From the NCBI GenBank assembly GCA_005879815.1, contig VBKA01000058.1, positions 1-7,205 on the forward strand: a stretch of 7,205 bases of DNA, given 5' to 3'. A model generated the notes under the pieces. That model had not been told where the DNA came from. It searched no databases and saw nothing but the letters and a program-made list of their open reading frames with translations. Source of the DNA: Chloroflexota bacterium. Lineage in GTDB: Bacteria > Chloroflexota > Limnocylindria > QHBO01. A program made the position numbers and the translations under genes. Of the stretch, positions 1 to 6,804 are shown piece after piece (within the stretch, counting starts at the first letter, position 1; each line of letters begins with the position of its first letter).

Positions 1-867
1 GTACGTGCCGTACGGCGGGCGCCAGTAGGGGGCGGGGTCTTGCCCGGTGCCGGCCTTCAGGATGGCGGCCGCATCGGTCAGCTCCTTGCGGACGAAGGCG
101 GCGGTGGGCGGACCGCCGGTCGCGCAGGGAGCGGTATTGGGCGAACCGAGTCCGCCGTGTACCAGGTCGCAATGATGCATCGTGTGGTTGCCGACTTCGA
201 ACAGCTCAGGATGGGCTTTGATGATGGCGAGGACATGCTGACCGATGGCGGTCTGGCTCATGGCGCCGGTCGGGAAGATGGTCGCGCACACCTTGTGGGC
301 GACCAGGTAGTTCATGATCTTCAGCGCCGGATCCAGGCGACCACCCATGTCGAAGGTCAAGGCCACTTCGGGACCCGCACCCGGGATGGACCGATAGACC
401 GCGGCCGGCGCGGCACCGGCGCGGTTCCCCGCGCGGCAGGCGGCGACCGGAGGTGTGGTGGGTCGAACCGTCGGCGCCGGGAGCGGGGTGACGCCCGGCT
501 CATTGGCGACGATCAACCGCCAACCAACGAGGAGCGTCCCGGGGTCGGAGACGAGCGAGGGGTAGCGCGCGCCGTTCCAGGACTGGAGCTGCGGGACGCT
601 CGTTGCAAAGCGACGGGCGATCGAGGCGAGCGTGTCGCCTGCGAGCACCGAGTAGACGGTCGCCCCGGGCGACTCGGCCGGCGTCTCGACGGGAGACGCG
701 CTCTCGACCGGGGGCGTGACGGTGGAGGTCGGGGTAGAGCTGGGCGAGTCGCTCGAGGGCGGTCGCTGCGTCGCGTCGATGCTCGGCGATGCCTGGCTGA
801 CACAGGCACTCAGCGCCACCGCGCATGCGAGGAGGAGGCCGACCAACCGGCGGCGCGCGACGGACAT
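1..867 (-). CDS. LysM and NodB-domain polysaccharide deacetylase lipoprotein (C-terminus cut by window edge)
   Basis: The frame is open from an ATG at 867 to the left edge, giving 289 residues without a stop. The start MSVARRR, a hydrophobic stretch and the lipobox LSAC (Cys22) indicate a lipoprotein signal peptide, so the protein should sit on the outer face of the membrane. A Ser/Thr/Pro-rich linker (about 36-68) is followed by a LysM domain (about 71-119, VYSVLAGDTLASIARRF), which in this family binds peptidoglycan or chitin-like glycans. After a second Pro-rich linker (about 125-141) comes a carbohydrate esterase family 4 (NodB) domain. Its visible motifs are TFDMGG (171-176), HTMHH with the HxxxH zinc-ligand pair (228-232) and RPPYG (283-287). 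The likely role is hydrolysis of N-acetyl groups from cell-wall glycan; the substrate is not shown. The canonical second Asp of TFDD is Met174. Cysteines 144, 194, 233 and 248 could form disulfides. The domain's last part lies outside the window. The gene follows the LON-domain gene after 11 bases. Confidence 0.9.
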   Translation of the reverse strand, partial: MSVARRRLVGLLLACAVALSACVSQASPSIDATQRPPSSDSPSSTPTSTVTPPVESASPVETPAESPGATVYSVLAGDTLASIARRFATSVPQLQSWNGARYPSLVSDPGTLLVGWRLIVANEPGVTPLPAPTVRPTTPPVAACRAGNRAGAAPAAVYRSIPGAGPEVALTFDMGGRLDPALKIMNYLVAHKVCATIFPTGAMSQTAIGQHVLAIIKAHPELFEVGNHTMHHCDLVHGGLGSPNTAPCATGGPPTAAFVRKELTDAAAILKAGTGQDPAPYWRPPYGTY

Positions 868-875
868 CGCGTTCG

Positions 876-880
876 TCCCT
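876..880 (-). promoter_or_regulatory. Shine-Dalgarno AGGGA of the deacetylase gene
   Basis: On the minus strand AGGGA lies 8 bases before the ATG at 867. Its first two bases belong to the TAG stop codon of the upstream LON-domain gene. This supports the chosen deacetylase start and suggests that ribosomes finishing the upstream gene could reinitiate here. The match to the full anti-Shine-Dalgarno sequence is only moderate. Confidence 0.5.
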
Positions 881-1625
881 AGTTCGGGTTGTAGCCGAGG
901 TCCGCGGGAGCGATCGGCGGCAGGGCGCCGTCGGCCAGCAGGCGAGACTCGCGATGGAGCAGCTGGAGCTCGGCACGCAACCGGCTCGCAGCATCCGGCA
1001 GCTCGAGCAGCCGTTGCTTGCGGGTGAGCTCAACCTGCAGCACGCCGCCCACCGCGTAGCTGGCGGCGAGGGGATCTTGCGGGAGGTGAATCGGCTTGAG
1101 CACGGCGTCGAGCGAGGCGGTCACGTCGTCCATCCCTTCTGGCGGCTGGGTCTCTGACGCAGTGGTGGCCACGAAACGTTTCACGGTCGCGAGGTAGCCG
1201 TCGAGCGCGACCTGGACCTGCGGAACGAGGCGCTCGGCTCCCACGCCGGCCACCTCGGGCAGCGGCGCGGCCTCGACGAGCGCGTAGGGCCCGGCATCAT
1301 CGACGGCACCCAGGACTGCGCGTGACAGGCCGGCGGCCAGCAGAACCCACCGCCCGTCGTTGAACTGCTCCGCCGAGCGAACCTCGGCGATCGTCCCTAT
1401 CCGTTGGCCGCGCGCCAGGGCGCCGGACCCGGGGCGCGACCCGGCGACTTCCGAGCCATCGGTGATCATGCTGACCACGAAACGCCCGGCGTACGGGGAT
1501 CCATCGGAGACCAGGTCGTGCGCCATGGCCCGATATCGCTCCTCGAAGATGTGCAACGGGAGCGGGAGGTGCGGGAACAGGACGACGTGGAGCGGGAAGT
1601 ACGGCAGGCGCATCGGTCGGGGCAT
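879..1625 (-). CDS. stand-alone LON peptidase substrate-binding (N-terminal) domain protein
   Basis: This 248-residue protein matches the N-terminal substrate-recognition domain of Lon proteases and carries no ATPase or Ser-Lys protease domain, so it cannot be a protease by itself. Seen features are the opening strand LPYFPLHVVLFPHLPLPLHIF (about 7-27), the family-typical IFEERYR (26-32), the IGTIAEV strand (76-82) and a C-terminal helical part with TRKQRLLELPDAASRLRAEL (201-220) that resembles the four-helix end of this domain. Members of the group are usually 200-250 residues and mostly uncharacterised. A role in binding unfolded or damaged protein is inferred from Lon. The start at 1625 leaves 24 bases after the cyclase stop, but neither it nor the alternative ATG at codon 5 (1613) has a clear Shine-Dalgarno sequence. 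The conserved region begins at residue 6 or 7, so either start is possible. Translational coupling to its neighbours seems likely. Confidence 0.88.
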   Translation of the reverse strand: MPRPMRLPYFPLHVVLFPHLPLPLHIFEERYRAMAHDLVSDGSPYAGRFVVSMITDGSEVAGSRPGSGALARGQRIGTIAEVRSAEQFNDGRWVLLAAGLSRAVLGAVDDAGPYALVEAAPLPEVAGVGAERLVPQVQVALDGYLATVKRFVATTASETQPPEGMDDVTASLDAVLKPIHLPQDPLAASYAVGGVLQVELTRKQRLLELPDAASRLRAELQLLHRESRLLADGALPPIAPADLGYNPN

Positions 1626-1649
1626 GCTGGCACAGGCGGCCGCAGCCGG

Positions 1650-4600
1650 TCAAAGAGCCGCGAGGCGCTCGTCGACCCTGCGAAGGTGTGGAGTGGCGCG
1701 CAGTCGCTCGTAGACCGCCTTGGCTGTCTCGAGCAGCCCTCGCGCTTCTGAAGCCGGCACTACGTCGGCGAGCAGCTCCCTGGTCCGAGCTGCGTCGAAG
1801 ACAGCGAGTTGCGTGTCGAACCGCTCGGCGGCCGATCGGAGGAGGTCCGCTCCAGTTGGATCTCCGCGCAGCGCCCGAGCGCGGCCATCGGCGCGATCGA
1901 CGAGTGCCGCCATGTGCGGCCCAACCGCCTTGAAGCTGGCAAGCTCTGTTACGACGCGCGTCAGCGCATCCGCCTCCTGATTGAAGGTCGATGCTTCCAA
2001 GGCAGCCACGGCCGCTTCGAGCGAGCGCCAGCGTGGCGCGGTAGCCAGGACCCGCTCCGCGAGGTCGAAACCCTCATCGACGGCACCTGCCGCCACCAGG
2101 GCACCTGCTTGCGCCCCCTCGATCGGCCCGACGATGCGTTCGAAGGGAAACGGCAGCCGCGCAAGCTCGAGCGCCCGTTGGGTGTCGCCTCGGTGCGCCA
2201 GGACGAGCGCACCTTCGCTCGGCCCCATCTGCACATTGATGCACCGCACACCGGTCTCGAGCGCGAAGTTCGCCAGGTGGTCCTCGAGGCATGCCTCGAC
2301 CCGATCCCAGTCGCCAAGGCGATAGGCGACGCGCATGAGGGCGAAGGTCGAGTGCATCTGCTCATGCGGGGAGCGGGTCTTGGCAATCTCGCTGGACTTC
2401 TCCGCGAGCTCGAGCGCCAGCGGTGCGTCGCCCGCGAGCCCGAGCATGGCCAGCGATGCCTCGAAGTATGCGGGCGCGGCGGGCGCCGGACTGCCGATCT
2501 CGTCTAGGAGAGGGAGTGCTGTCTGCGCCGACTCGAGCGCAGCCGGATAGTCACCGACCGCCATATGGAGATCGACCAGCGTGTCCAGGATCGAAAACCG
2601 CAGCGCCGGATCGAGGTTCTCGGCGACCAAGGCTGCTTCCCGGACCGCCGCGAGCCGATCCTCGATGACTCGCGTGTCGGCGTCTGCCGGGAAGGCGCGG
2701 CGGATGAACATGGCGCCTTTCGCCAGCAGCAGCGCGGCTCTCTCGCGAGGACTGGTCGCCACCGCCAGCCCTTCATCGATGAGCACGTCCACGGCGTCCA
2801 TGTCCGGCTGACCGCGGAATGAGCCACCCCGAAGGGCAACCACGCTGCCAGCCCGGCGCGTGAGCACCGCCAGGCGCTCTGCATGCCCGGGATCGCGTCG
2901 CGCGACGGCGATCGCCTCCGCGAACGCCGCAAATGCCTCGTCGCCATGGAAGGCGGACTCGTGATCGCGGCCCAGCTCCTCGTAACCGTCCACGCGCTCC
3001 TCGTCCCTGACCGCCAGCGAGATCGCCTTCTTGTGGAGCTCCACGGCGCGGGGTGTTGCGAAACGGCGCCTGGCTATCCGACCCGCCGCGATGAGGGCCT
3101 GGAAGGCGCGCCGCCGGATCTCCTCGCGACCCGCAGCGTCCGAGAGCCAGGCAAGGTCGGCGTCCTCCCCTGCCACCGCGTTGTAGTAGTGGTCCGCGAC
3201 AAGCTCGGCGAGCTCGTCGGCGCGGTCACCGGAGATCGATGCGATCCAGGATCCCACCTCGGCGTGTGCGCGGGCGCGACGTGCCTTTGGAAGGCTCGCG
3301 TAGGCAACGTCGCGGACGACGGCGTGCTTGAACATGTATTCCGTCTCGCCCGAGAGGGACGTCGTCGGGCGAACGAGGATCAGGCCCTTACGCTCTAACT
3401 CGTGTAGGGCTGACGCGACGTCCTCGCCGATTGCCTTGGCGAGGGGCGCCGCCCAGAAGATGCGACCCACCACGGCTGCCTCCTGGAGGACCCGGTGCAC
3501 CGCCGCCGGAAGCCCGTCGATGCGCGAGGCCACCAGCGCCTGGATGCTGTCCGGGATCGGTGGAGCCTCGGCACCGGTCGCGCGCCAGTGACCCTCCTCC
3601 CGGACCACTGTGCCCTCATCGATCAGCCGTTGGATGATCTCCTCGACGAAGAACGGGTTGCCCTCCGCCTTGGACAGGATCTCGGCTCGCAGCTTCTCCG
3701 GGAGGTCGGCGACTTCGAGCAGGCTCCCGACCAGCTGCTCGCTTTGGGCATCGGTCAGTGGACGCAAGGAGAGGGAGGTCGTGACGCCGCCCCAGGCGGC
3801 GAACTCCGGATGCGTCTCGGCGAACTCTGGGCGTGCGGTGGCCAGCAGAATGAGCGGACCCTCCGTACCGGCTGCGATGCGCTGGAGCATCTCCGGAACG
3901 GGCTCACCAGCCCAGTGGAGGTCTTCGATTAACCACACCGCGGGCGCTGACGCGACCTGGGCGGTCGCCAGTCGCGGCCAGGCCCTGGCCATGTCCTCGG
4001 CGGTCACGGGCGGGCGGTCGGCACCGTCGAGCGCGATGCCGGCCGTCGTGGCCAGCGCGGCGATCGTCTGGTCGACCTCCTGGGTCGGCAGACCCAGGCC
4101 GCCGAGCATCGGCCCGATGCGCTCCGCCAGCCTCCTGCGGACCTCCTCCACTGGATCGGCCAGCCCGACCTCGATGATCCCGCGCAGGACCTCCGCCAGG
4201 GCCCAATAGGTGATCCCATGCCCGGCCGCCAGGCAGCGTCCGCGCAGCACCGCCGCCGCAGGGTGGCGCGCTCGAACCGCTGACACGAACTCGTTGGTGA
4301 GTCGACTCTTGCCGATCCCCGCCGTGCCGTACACGATCGTCATCCTGGGTCGGCCCGTCTCGACCGCCTCATCGAACATTCCGAGCAGGGTCTCCAACTC
4401 CCGATCGCGGCCGATCATCGGCGCGCGCAACCCTGGGACTCCCCGCTGCGGCTCTGGCAGAACGTCGACCAGGCGCCGCGCGGACACGGGTGCCGCCTTG
4501 CCCTTCACGTCGAGCTCCATCGGCTCCTCGAACGTGAAGGCTGCCCGGGTGGCGAGATAGCTTCGTTCGCCGACAAGGACCGTCCCTGGTACCGCCGCCT

Positions 4601-5111
4601 GTTCCAGGCGAGCGGCGACGTTCACCGCGTCCCCCGTGACCATGAGCTGCTCCGGGACGGATCCGACCGGCGCCACCACCTCGCCAGTATTGACCCCGAT
4701 CCGGATCTGCAGCCTGACGCGGTGGTCGCGTTCGAAGCCCTCGTTGAGCGCCTCGAGCCGCTCACCCGTCTCCAGCGCGGCGCGGAGAGCCCGTTCCGCA
4801 TCGTCCTCGCGCACGGTGGGCACGCCGAAGACCGCCATGATCGCGTCCCCGATGTACTTCTCGACGGTGCCGCCCCACGAGGCGATGACGTGCGTCATCT
4901 CGGTGAAATACGAGCCGAGCAGCGCCCGCAGGCGTTCGGGGTCTAGCTGCTCCCCCAGGCTGGTCGAACCGGTCACGTCCGCGAACAGGATCGTGACGAC
5001 CTTGCGCTGCTCTCCGCGGTCCCGCACATCGCCGAGCTGGGTGCCGCAGCTCGCGCAGAAACGAGCGCCCTCGGTTACCGGGGAGCCGCAGGTCGGGCAG
5101 GGGACGGCCAT
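1650..5111 (-). CDS. zinc-ribbon / class III adenylate-guanylate cyclase / STAND ATPase / TPR-like signalling protein
   Basis: This 1153-residue cytoplasmic protein has no membrane segment that I can see. Residues 5-22 form a zinc ribbon (CPTCG...CASCG; Cys5, 8, 19, 22). Residues about 36-215 are a class III cyclase domain with metal-binding Asp45 (FADVTGST) and Asp89 (KYIGDAIMAVFG), purine-site Lys85, and transition-state residues Asn164 and Arg168 (GDAVNVAARLE). It should therefore be able to form a cyclic nucleotide. By spacing, the second base-selecting position is Met157 rather than Asp or Thr, so cAMP versus cGMP is open. Residues about 230-600 are an AAA_16/STAND-like ATPase: IGRDREL (233-239), Walker A GTAGIGKS (262-269), Walker B-like WLIEDLHW (393-400), ATARPE (424-429) and GNPFFVEEI (484-492). 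From about 660 to the end the chain is Ala/Leu-rich and helical, like TPR arrays. The architecture is common in actinobacterial and chloroflexotal regulators. The ATPase and TPR parts probably sense a ligand or partner. The ATG at 5111 is the only start that keeps the zinc ribbon. Confidence 0.93.
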   Translation of the reverse strand: MAVPCPTCGSPVTEGARFCASCGTQLGDVRDRGEQRKVVTILFADVTGSTSLGEQLDPERLRALLGSYFTEMTHVIASWGGTVEKYIGDAIMAVFGVPTVREDDAERALRAALETGERLEALNEGFERDHRVRLQIRIGVNTGEVVAPVGSVPEQLMVTGDAVNVAARLEQAAVPGTVLVGERSYLATRAAFTFEEPMELDVKGKAAPVSARRLVDVLPEPQRGVPGLRAPMIGRDRELETLLGMFDEAVETGRPRMTIVYGTAGIGKSRLTNEFVSAVRARHPAAAVLRGRCLAAGHGITYWALAEVLRGIIEVGLADPVEEVRRRLAERIGPMLGGLGLPTQEVDQTIAALATTAGIALDGADRPPVTAEDMARAWPRLATAQVASAPAVWLIEDLHWAGEPVPEMLQRIAAGTEGPLILLATARPEFAETHPEFAAWGGVTTSLSLRPLTDAQSEQLVGSLLEVADLPEKLRAEILSKAEGNPFFVEEIIQRLIDEGTVVREEGHWRATGAEAPPIPDSIQALVASRIDGLPAAVHRVLQEAAVVGRIFWAAPLAKAIGEDVASALHELERKGLILVRPTTSLSGETEYMFKHAVVRDVAYASLPKARRARAHAEVGSWIASISGDRADELAELVADHYYNAVAGEDADLAWLSDAAGREEIRRRAFQALIAAGRIARRRFATPRAVELHKKAISLAVRDEERVDGYEELGRDHESAFHGDEAFAAFAEAIAVARRDPGHAERLAVLTRRAGSVVALRGGSFRGQPDMDAVDVLIDEGLAVATSPRERAALLLAKGAMFIRRAFPADADTRVIEDRLAAVREAALVAENLDPALRFSILDTLVDLHMAVGDYPAALESAQTALPLLDEIGSPAPAAPAYFEASLAMLGLAGDAPLALELAEKSSEIAKTRSPHEQMHSTFALMRVAYRLGDWDRVEACLEDHLANFALETGVRCINVQMGPSEGALVLAHRGDTQRALELARLPFPFERIVGPIEGAQAGALVAAGAVDEGFDLAERVLATAPRWRSLEAAVAALEASTFNQEADALTRVVTELASFKAVGPHMAALVDRADGRARALRGDPTGADLLRSAAERFDTQLAVFDAARTRELLADVVPASEARGLLETAKAVYERLRATPHLRRVDERLAAL

Positions 5112-5128
5112 CCCCGAAGTCTAGGAGG

Positions 5129-5142
5129 AGCCGAAAACGGCT
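5129..5142 (-). other. small hairpin in the aldehyde dehydrogenase-cyclase gap
   Basis: The transcript would carry AGCCG, a UUUU loop and CGGCU, a perfect 5-bp stem. It overlaps the first two bases read of the dehydrogenase stop codon and ends 17 bases before the cyclase ATG. No U-run follows it, so it is not a convincing intrinsic terminator. It could be a weak attenuating or processing element, or chance. Confidence 0.35.
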
Positions 5143-6670
5143 AGACCTGCTCCTGGTCGACGAAGGTCATGTCGATCTGGGCCCGTTGCAGCTTGCCCGA
5201 GTAGTCGACGTAGACGCTCTTCCACTCGCTGAAGAAGTCCAGCGCGGCCTGGCCAACCTCGCGATGACCGTTCCCGGTCGACTTCGTCCCGCCAAACGGC
5301 AGGTGCGCTTCCGCGCCGATGGTGCCGTGGTTCACGTAGCCCAACCCGGAGTCGAAGTCGCGGATGCTTCGGAAGGCGAGGTTGATGTCGCGGGTGAAGA
5401 GCGACGAGGAGAGCCCGTATTTCACCGAGTTCACGATCTGCACCGCTTCGTCCCAGGAGGTGACCGGAATGACCGATGTCACCGGCCCAAAGATCTCTTC
5501 CTGCGCGATGCGCGCATCCGGCTTCACCTCGGTGAAGATGGTGGGCTCGAAGAAGCTGCCCTTGGCGAGAGCTCCATCGCGCGCCGGCTGGCCTCCGACC
5601 ACCAGCTCTGCCTCGCTGCGTCCGATCCGCATGTAGCCATCGATCCGATCCACGGCAACGTCATTGATCACCGGCCCAACGTCGGTCTCCGGGTCCAGCC
5701 CGTCTCCGAGGACGAGTGCCCCGACGCGCTTGCGCAGCATCTCCACGAACTCGTCGTGGACGTTGCGATGCACGATCAGCCGCGAGGCGGCGGTGCAGCG
5801 CTGGCCGGAGGTGCCGAAGGCGCTCCACACCACGCTGTCCAGCGCCAGCTGGAGATCGGCGTCCTCCCAGATGACGATCGGATTCTTGCCACCCAGCTCC
5901 AGGCTCACGCGCTTGAGCGTCTCCGCCGCGCGACGGCTGATGTCGATGCCGGTCTCCGTGTGGCCCGTGAAGGAGATCACGCGGACGTCCGGATGCTCGA
6001 CGAGGGGATGGCCCACGTCGGTCCCGGATCCCGTCACCACGTTGACGACGCCATCCGGGATGCCGCCCTCCATCAGCAGCTCGGCGAATCGCACCGCGCA
6101 GGCGGGCGTGTCGGATGCGGGCTTGATGACCGCGGTGTTGCCGCAGATCAGCGCCGGGAAGAGCTTCCAGCCGGGGATCGCCACCGGGAAGTTCCAGGGC
6201 GTGATCAGCCCAACCACGCCAATCGGGCGACGAATGGCCATCGCGAACTTGTCGGGCATCTCGGATGGGACGGTCATGCCGAACATGCGTCGCCCCTCAC
6301 CGGCCATGTAGTAGGCGACGTCGATCGCCTCCTGGACGTCGCCGCGTGCCTCGGCCAGCACCTTGCCCATCTCGAGGGTCATCAGCCGCGATAGCTCCTC
6401 CTTGTGCTCGGCCAGCAGGCGGGCAACCTTGAACAGGATCTCGCCGCGCTTTGGGGCGGGCATCAGGCTCCAGGCCGGGAAGGCGGCCTTGGCGGCGCCG
6501 ACCGCCGCGTCCACATCGTCGGGGCCCGATGCCGGGAAGACGCCGACCACGTCCTCGTGGTTGGCGGGTGAGACGCTGGTGAACGTCTTCCCCGATCGAG
6601 CGTCAGCCCACTTCCCGCCGATCAGGTTGCGATAAGTCTTTGTTGCGGTGCGTTCGGCGGTCGTTGACAC
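5141..6670 (-). CDS. NAD(P)-dependent aldehyde dehydrogenase
   Basis: This 509-residue soluble enzyme belongs to the aldehyde dehydrogenase superfamily, which oxidises an aldehyde to the acid (or acyl group) with NAD(P)+. All expected features are present: oxyanion-hole Asn160 in TPWNFP, cofactor-binding Lys183 in KPASDTP, the Rossmann turn FTGHTETG (234-241), general base Glu258 in LELGGKNP, nucleophile Cys292 in GTSGQRCTAAS, and EEIFGP (391-396). The C-terminal part (VNHGTIGAEAHLPFGGTK, 446-463, then TGNGHRE and EWKSVYVDYSGKLQRAQID) resembles an uncharacterised subfamily that, from memory, includes a Candidatus Kuenenia enzyme and lies near the ALDH7 group. The physiological aldehyde cannot be read from the sequence. 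The start is GTG at 6670, supported by AGGAG ten bases upstream and by length normal for the family. It lies 22 bases after the small membrane protein gene and 29 bases before the cyclase gene, so co-transcription is likely. Confidence 0.95.
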   Translation of the reverse strand: MSTTAERTATKTYRNLIGGKWADARSGKTFTSVSPANHEDVVGVFPASGPDDVDAAVGAAKAAFPAWSLMPAPKRGEILFKVARLLAEHKEELSRLMTLEMGKVLAEARGDVQEAIDVAYYMAGEGRRMFGMTVPSEMPDKFAMAIRRPIGVVGLITPWNFPVAIPGWKLFPALICGNTAVIKPASDTPACAVRFAELLMEGGIPDGVVNVVTGSGTDVGHPLVEHPDVRVISFTGHTETGIDISRRAAETLKRVSLELGGKNPIVIWEDADLQLALDSVVWSAFGTSGQRCTAASRLIVHRNVHDEFVEMLRKRVGALVLGDGLDPETDVGPVINDVAVDRIDGYMRIGRSEAELVVGGQPARDGALAKGSFFEPTIFTEVKPDARIAQEEIFGPVTSVIPVTSWDEAVQIVNSVKYGLSSSLFTRDINLAFRSIRDFDSGLGYVNHGTIGAEAHLPFGGTKSTGNGHREVGQAALDFFSEWKSVYVDYSGKLQRAQIDMTFVDQEQV

Positions 6671-6680
6671 GGCGAGTGAA

Positions 6681-6685
6681 CTCCT
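6681..6685 (-). promoter_or_regulatory. Shine-Dalgarno AGGAG of the aldehyde dehydrogenase gene
   Basis: On the minus strand AGGAG lies 10 bases before the GTG at 6670. It is the clearest ribosome-binding site in the window and decides for the GTG start, since no ATG is found at the expected N-terminus of the enzyme. Confidence 0.6.
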
Positions 6686-6692
6686 GGCTTGT

Positions 6693-6797
6693 TCAGGGAT
6701 GGTAGATCGCCCAGAAGAGGAGGCCCAGCAGCAGGCTGAGCCCGATAGCGCCGACCACGAGGCGAAGCAGCCAGTAGGCGCCGCGCAACGGCTTCAC
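6693..6797 (-). CDS. small single-span membrane protein (34 residues), unknown function
   Basis: A GTG at 6797 opens a 34-codon frame ending in TGA at 6693. The product begins MKPLRGAYWLLRLVVGAIG and continues as one hydrophobic span (about residues 13-31, Leu/Gly/Val/Ile-rich) before ending AIYHP. Basic residues Lys2, Arg5 and Arg12 before the span predict the N-terminus inside the cell by the positive-inside rule. Evidence that it is coding: 31 of 34 sense codons end in G or C, like the neighbours; the frame fills the space between fumarase and dehydrogenase almost exactly; and its start overlaps the fumarase stop as GTGA, a typical translational-coupling arrangement. An in-frame TGA upstream, inside the fumarase gene, leaves GTG as the only reasonable start. 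There is no good Shine-Dalgarno sequence. I do not recognise the family. It might be a small membrane anchor or subunit, but no partner is shown. Confidence 0.68.
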   Translation of the reverse strand: MKPLRGAYWLLRLVVGAIGLSLLLGLLFWAIYHP

Positions 6798-6804
6798 CGT
6801 TGCG
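6784..6804 (-). promoter_or_regulatory. 8-bp perfect hairpin spanning fumarase stop and small-gene start
   Basis: In the transcript CGCAACGG pairs perfectly with CCGUUGCG around a 5-base loop UGAAG. The loop begins with the fumarase stop codon UGA, and the GTG start of the small membrane protein uses the last stem base plus the first two loop bases. No U-run follows, so it does not look like an intrinsic terminator. It could hold the downstream start closed until ribosomes translating the fumarase gene open it, or it could mark an RNA end or processing site. The pairing is seen; the function is inference. Confidence 0.5.

Noticed and set aside
40..882. 280-codon plus-strand open frame opposite the deacetylase gene
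   Set aside because: Its product is Arg/Gly-rich with no recognisable domain, while the opposite strand encodes lipobox, LysM and NodB motifs. Long antisense frames are expected where codons end in G/C.
1637..1648. CGGC-TGCG-GCCG inverted repeat in the cyclase-LON gap
   Set aside because: Only a 4-bp stem in very GC-rich DNA and no T-run after it, so it is not distinguishable from chance.
1297..1653. Minus-strand frame starting with TTG at the cyclase stop, overlapping the LON gene
   Set aside because: Its Pro/Arg-rich product has no domain, and the LON domain is encoded in another frame of the same bases.
1650..1680. TTGACC before the LON gene as a promoter -35 element
   Set aside because: It overlaps the cyclase stop and no matching -10 hexamer is seen at the right distance before the start.
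5121..5130. Plus-strand AGGAGG-like sequence that looks like a ribosome-binding site
   Set aside because: No plus-strand gene follows it. It is only the complement of the CTCCTCC run in the cyclase leader.
5186..6394. 402-codon plus-strand open frame opposite the aldehyde dehydrogenase
   Set aside because: The product is His/Arg/Asp-rich low-information sequence mirroring dehydrogenase codons. The minus strand has a complete, motif-verified enzyme.
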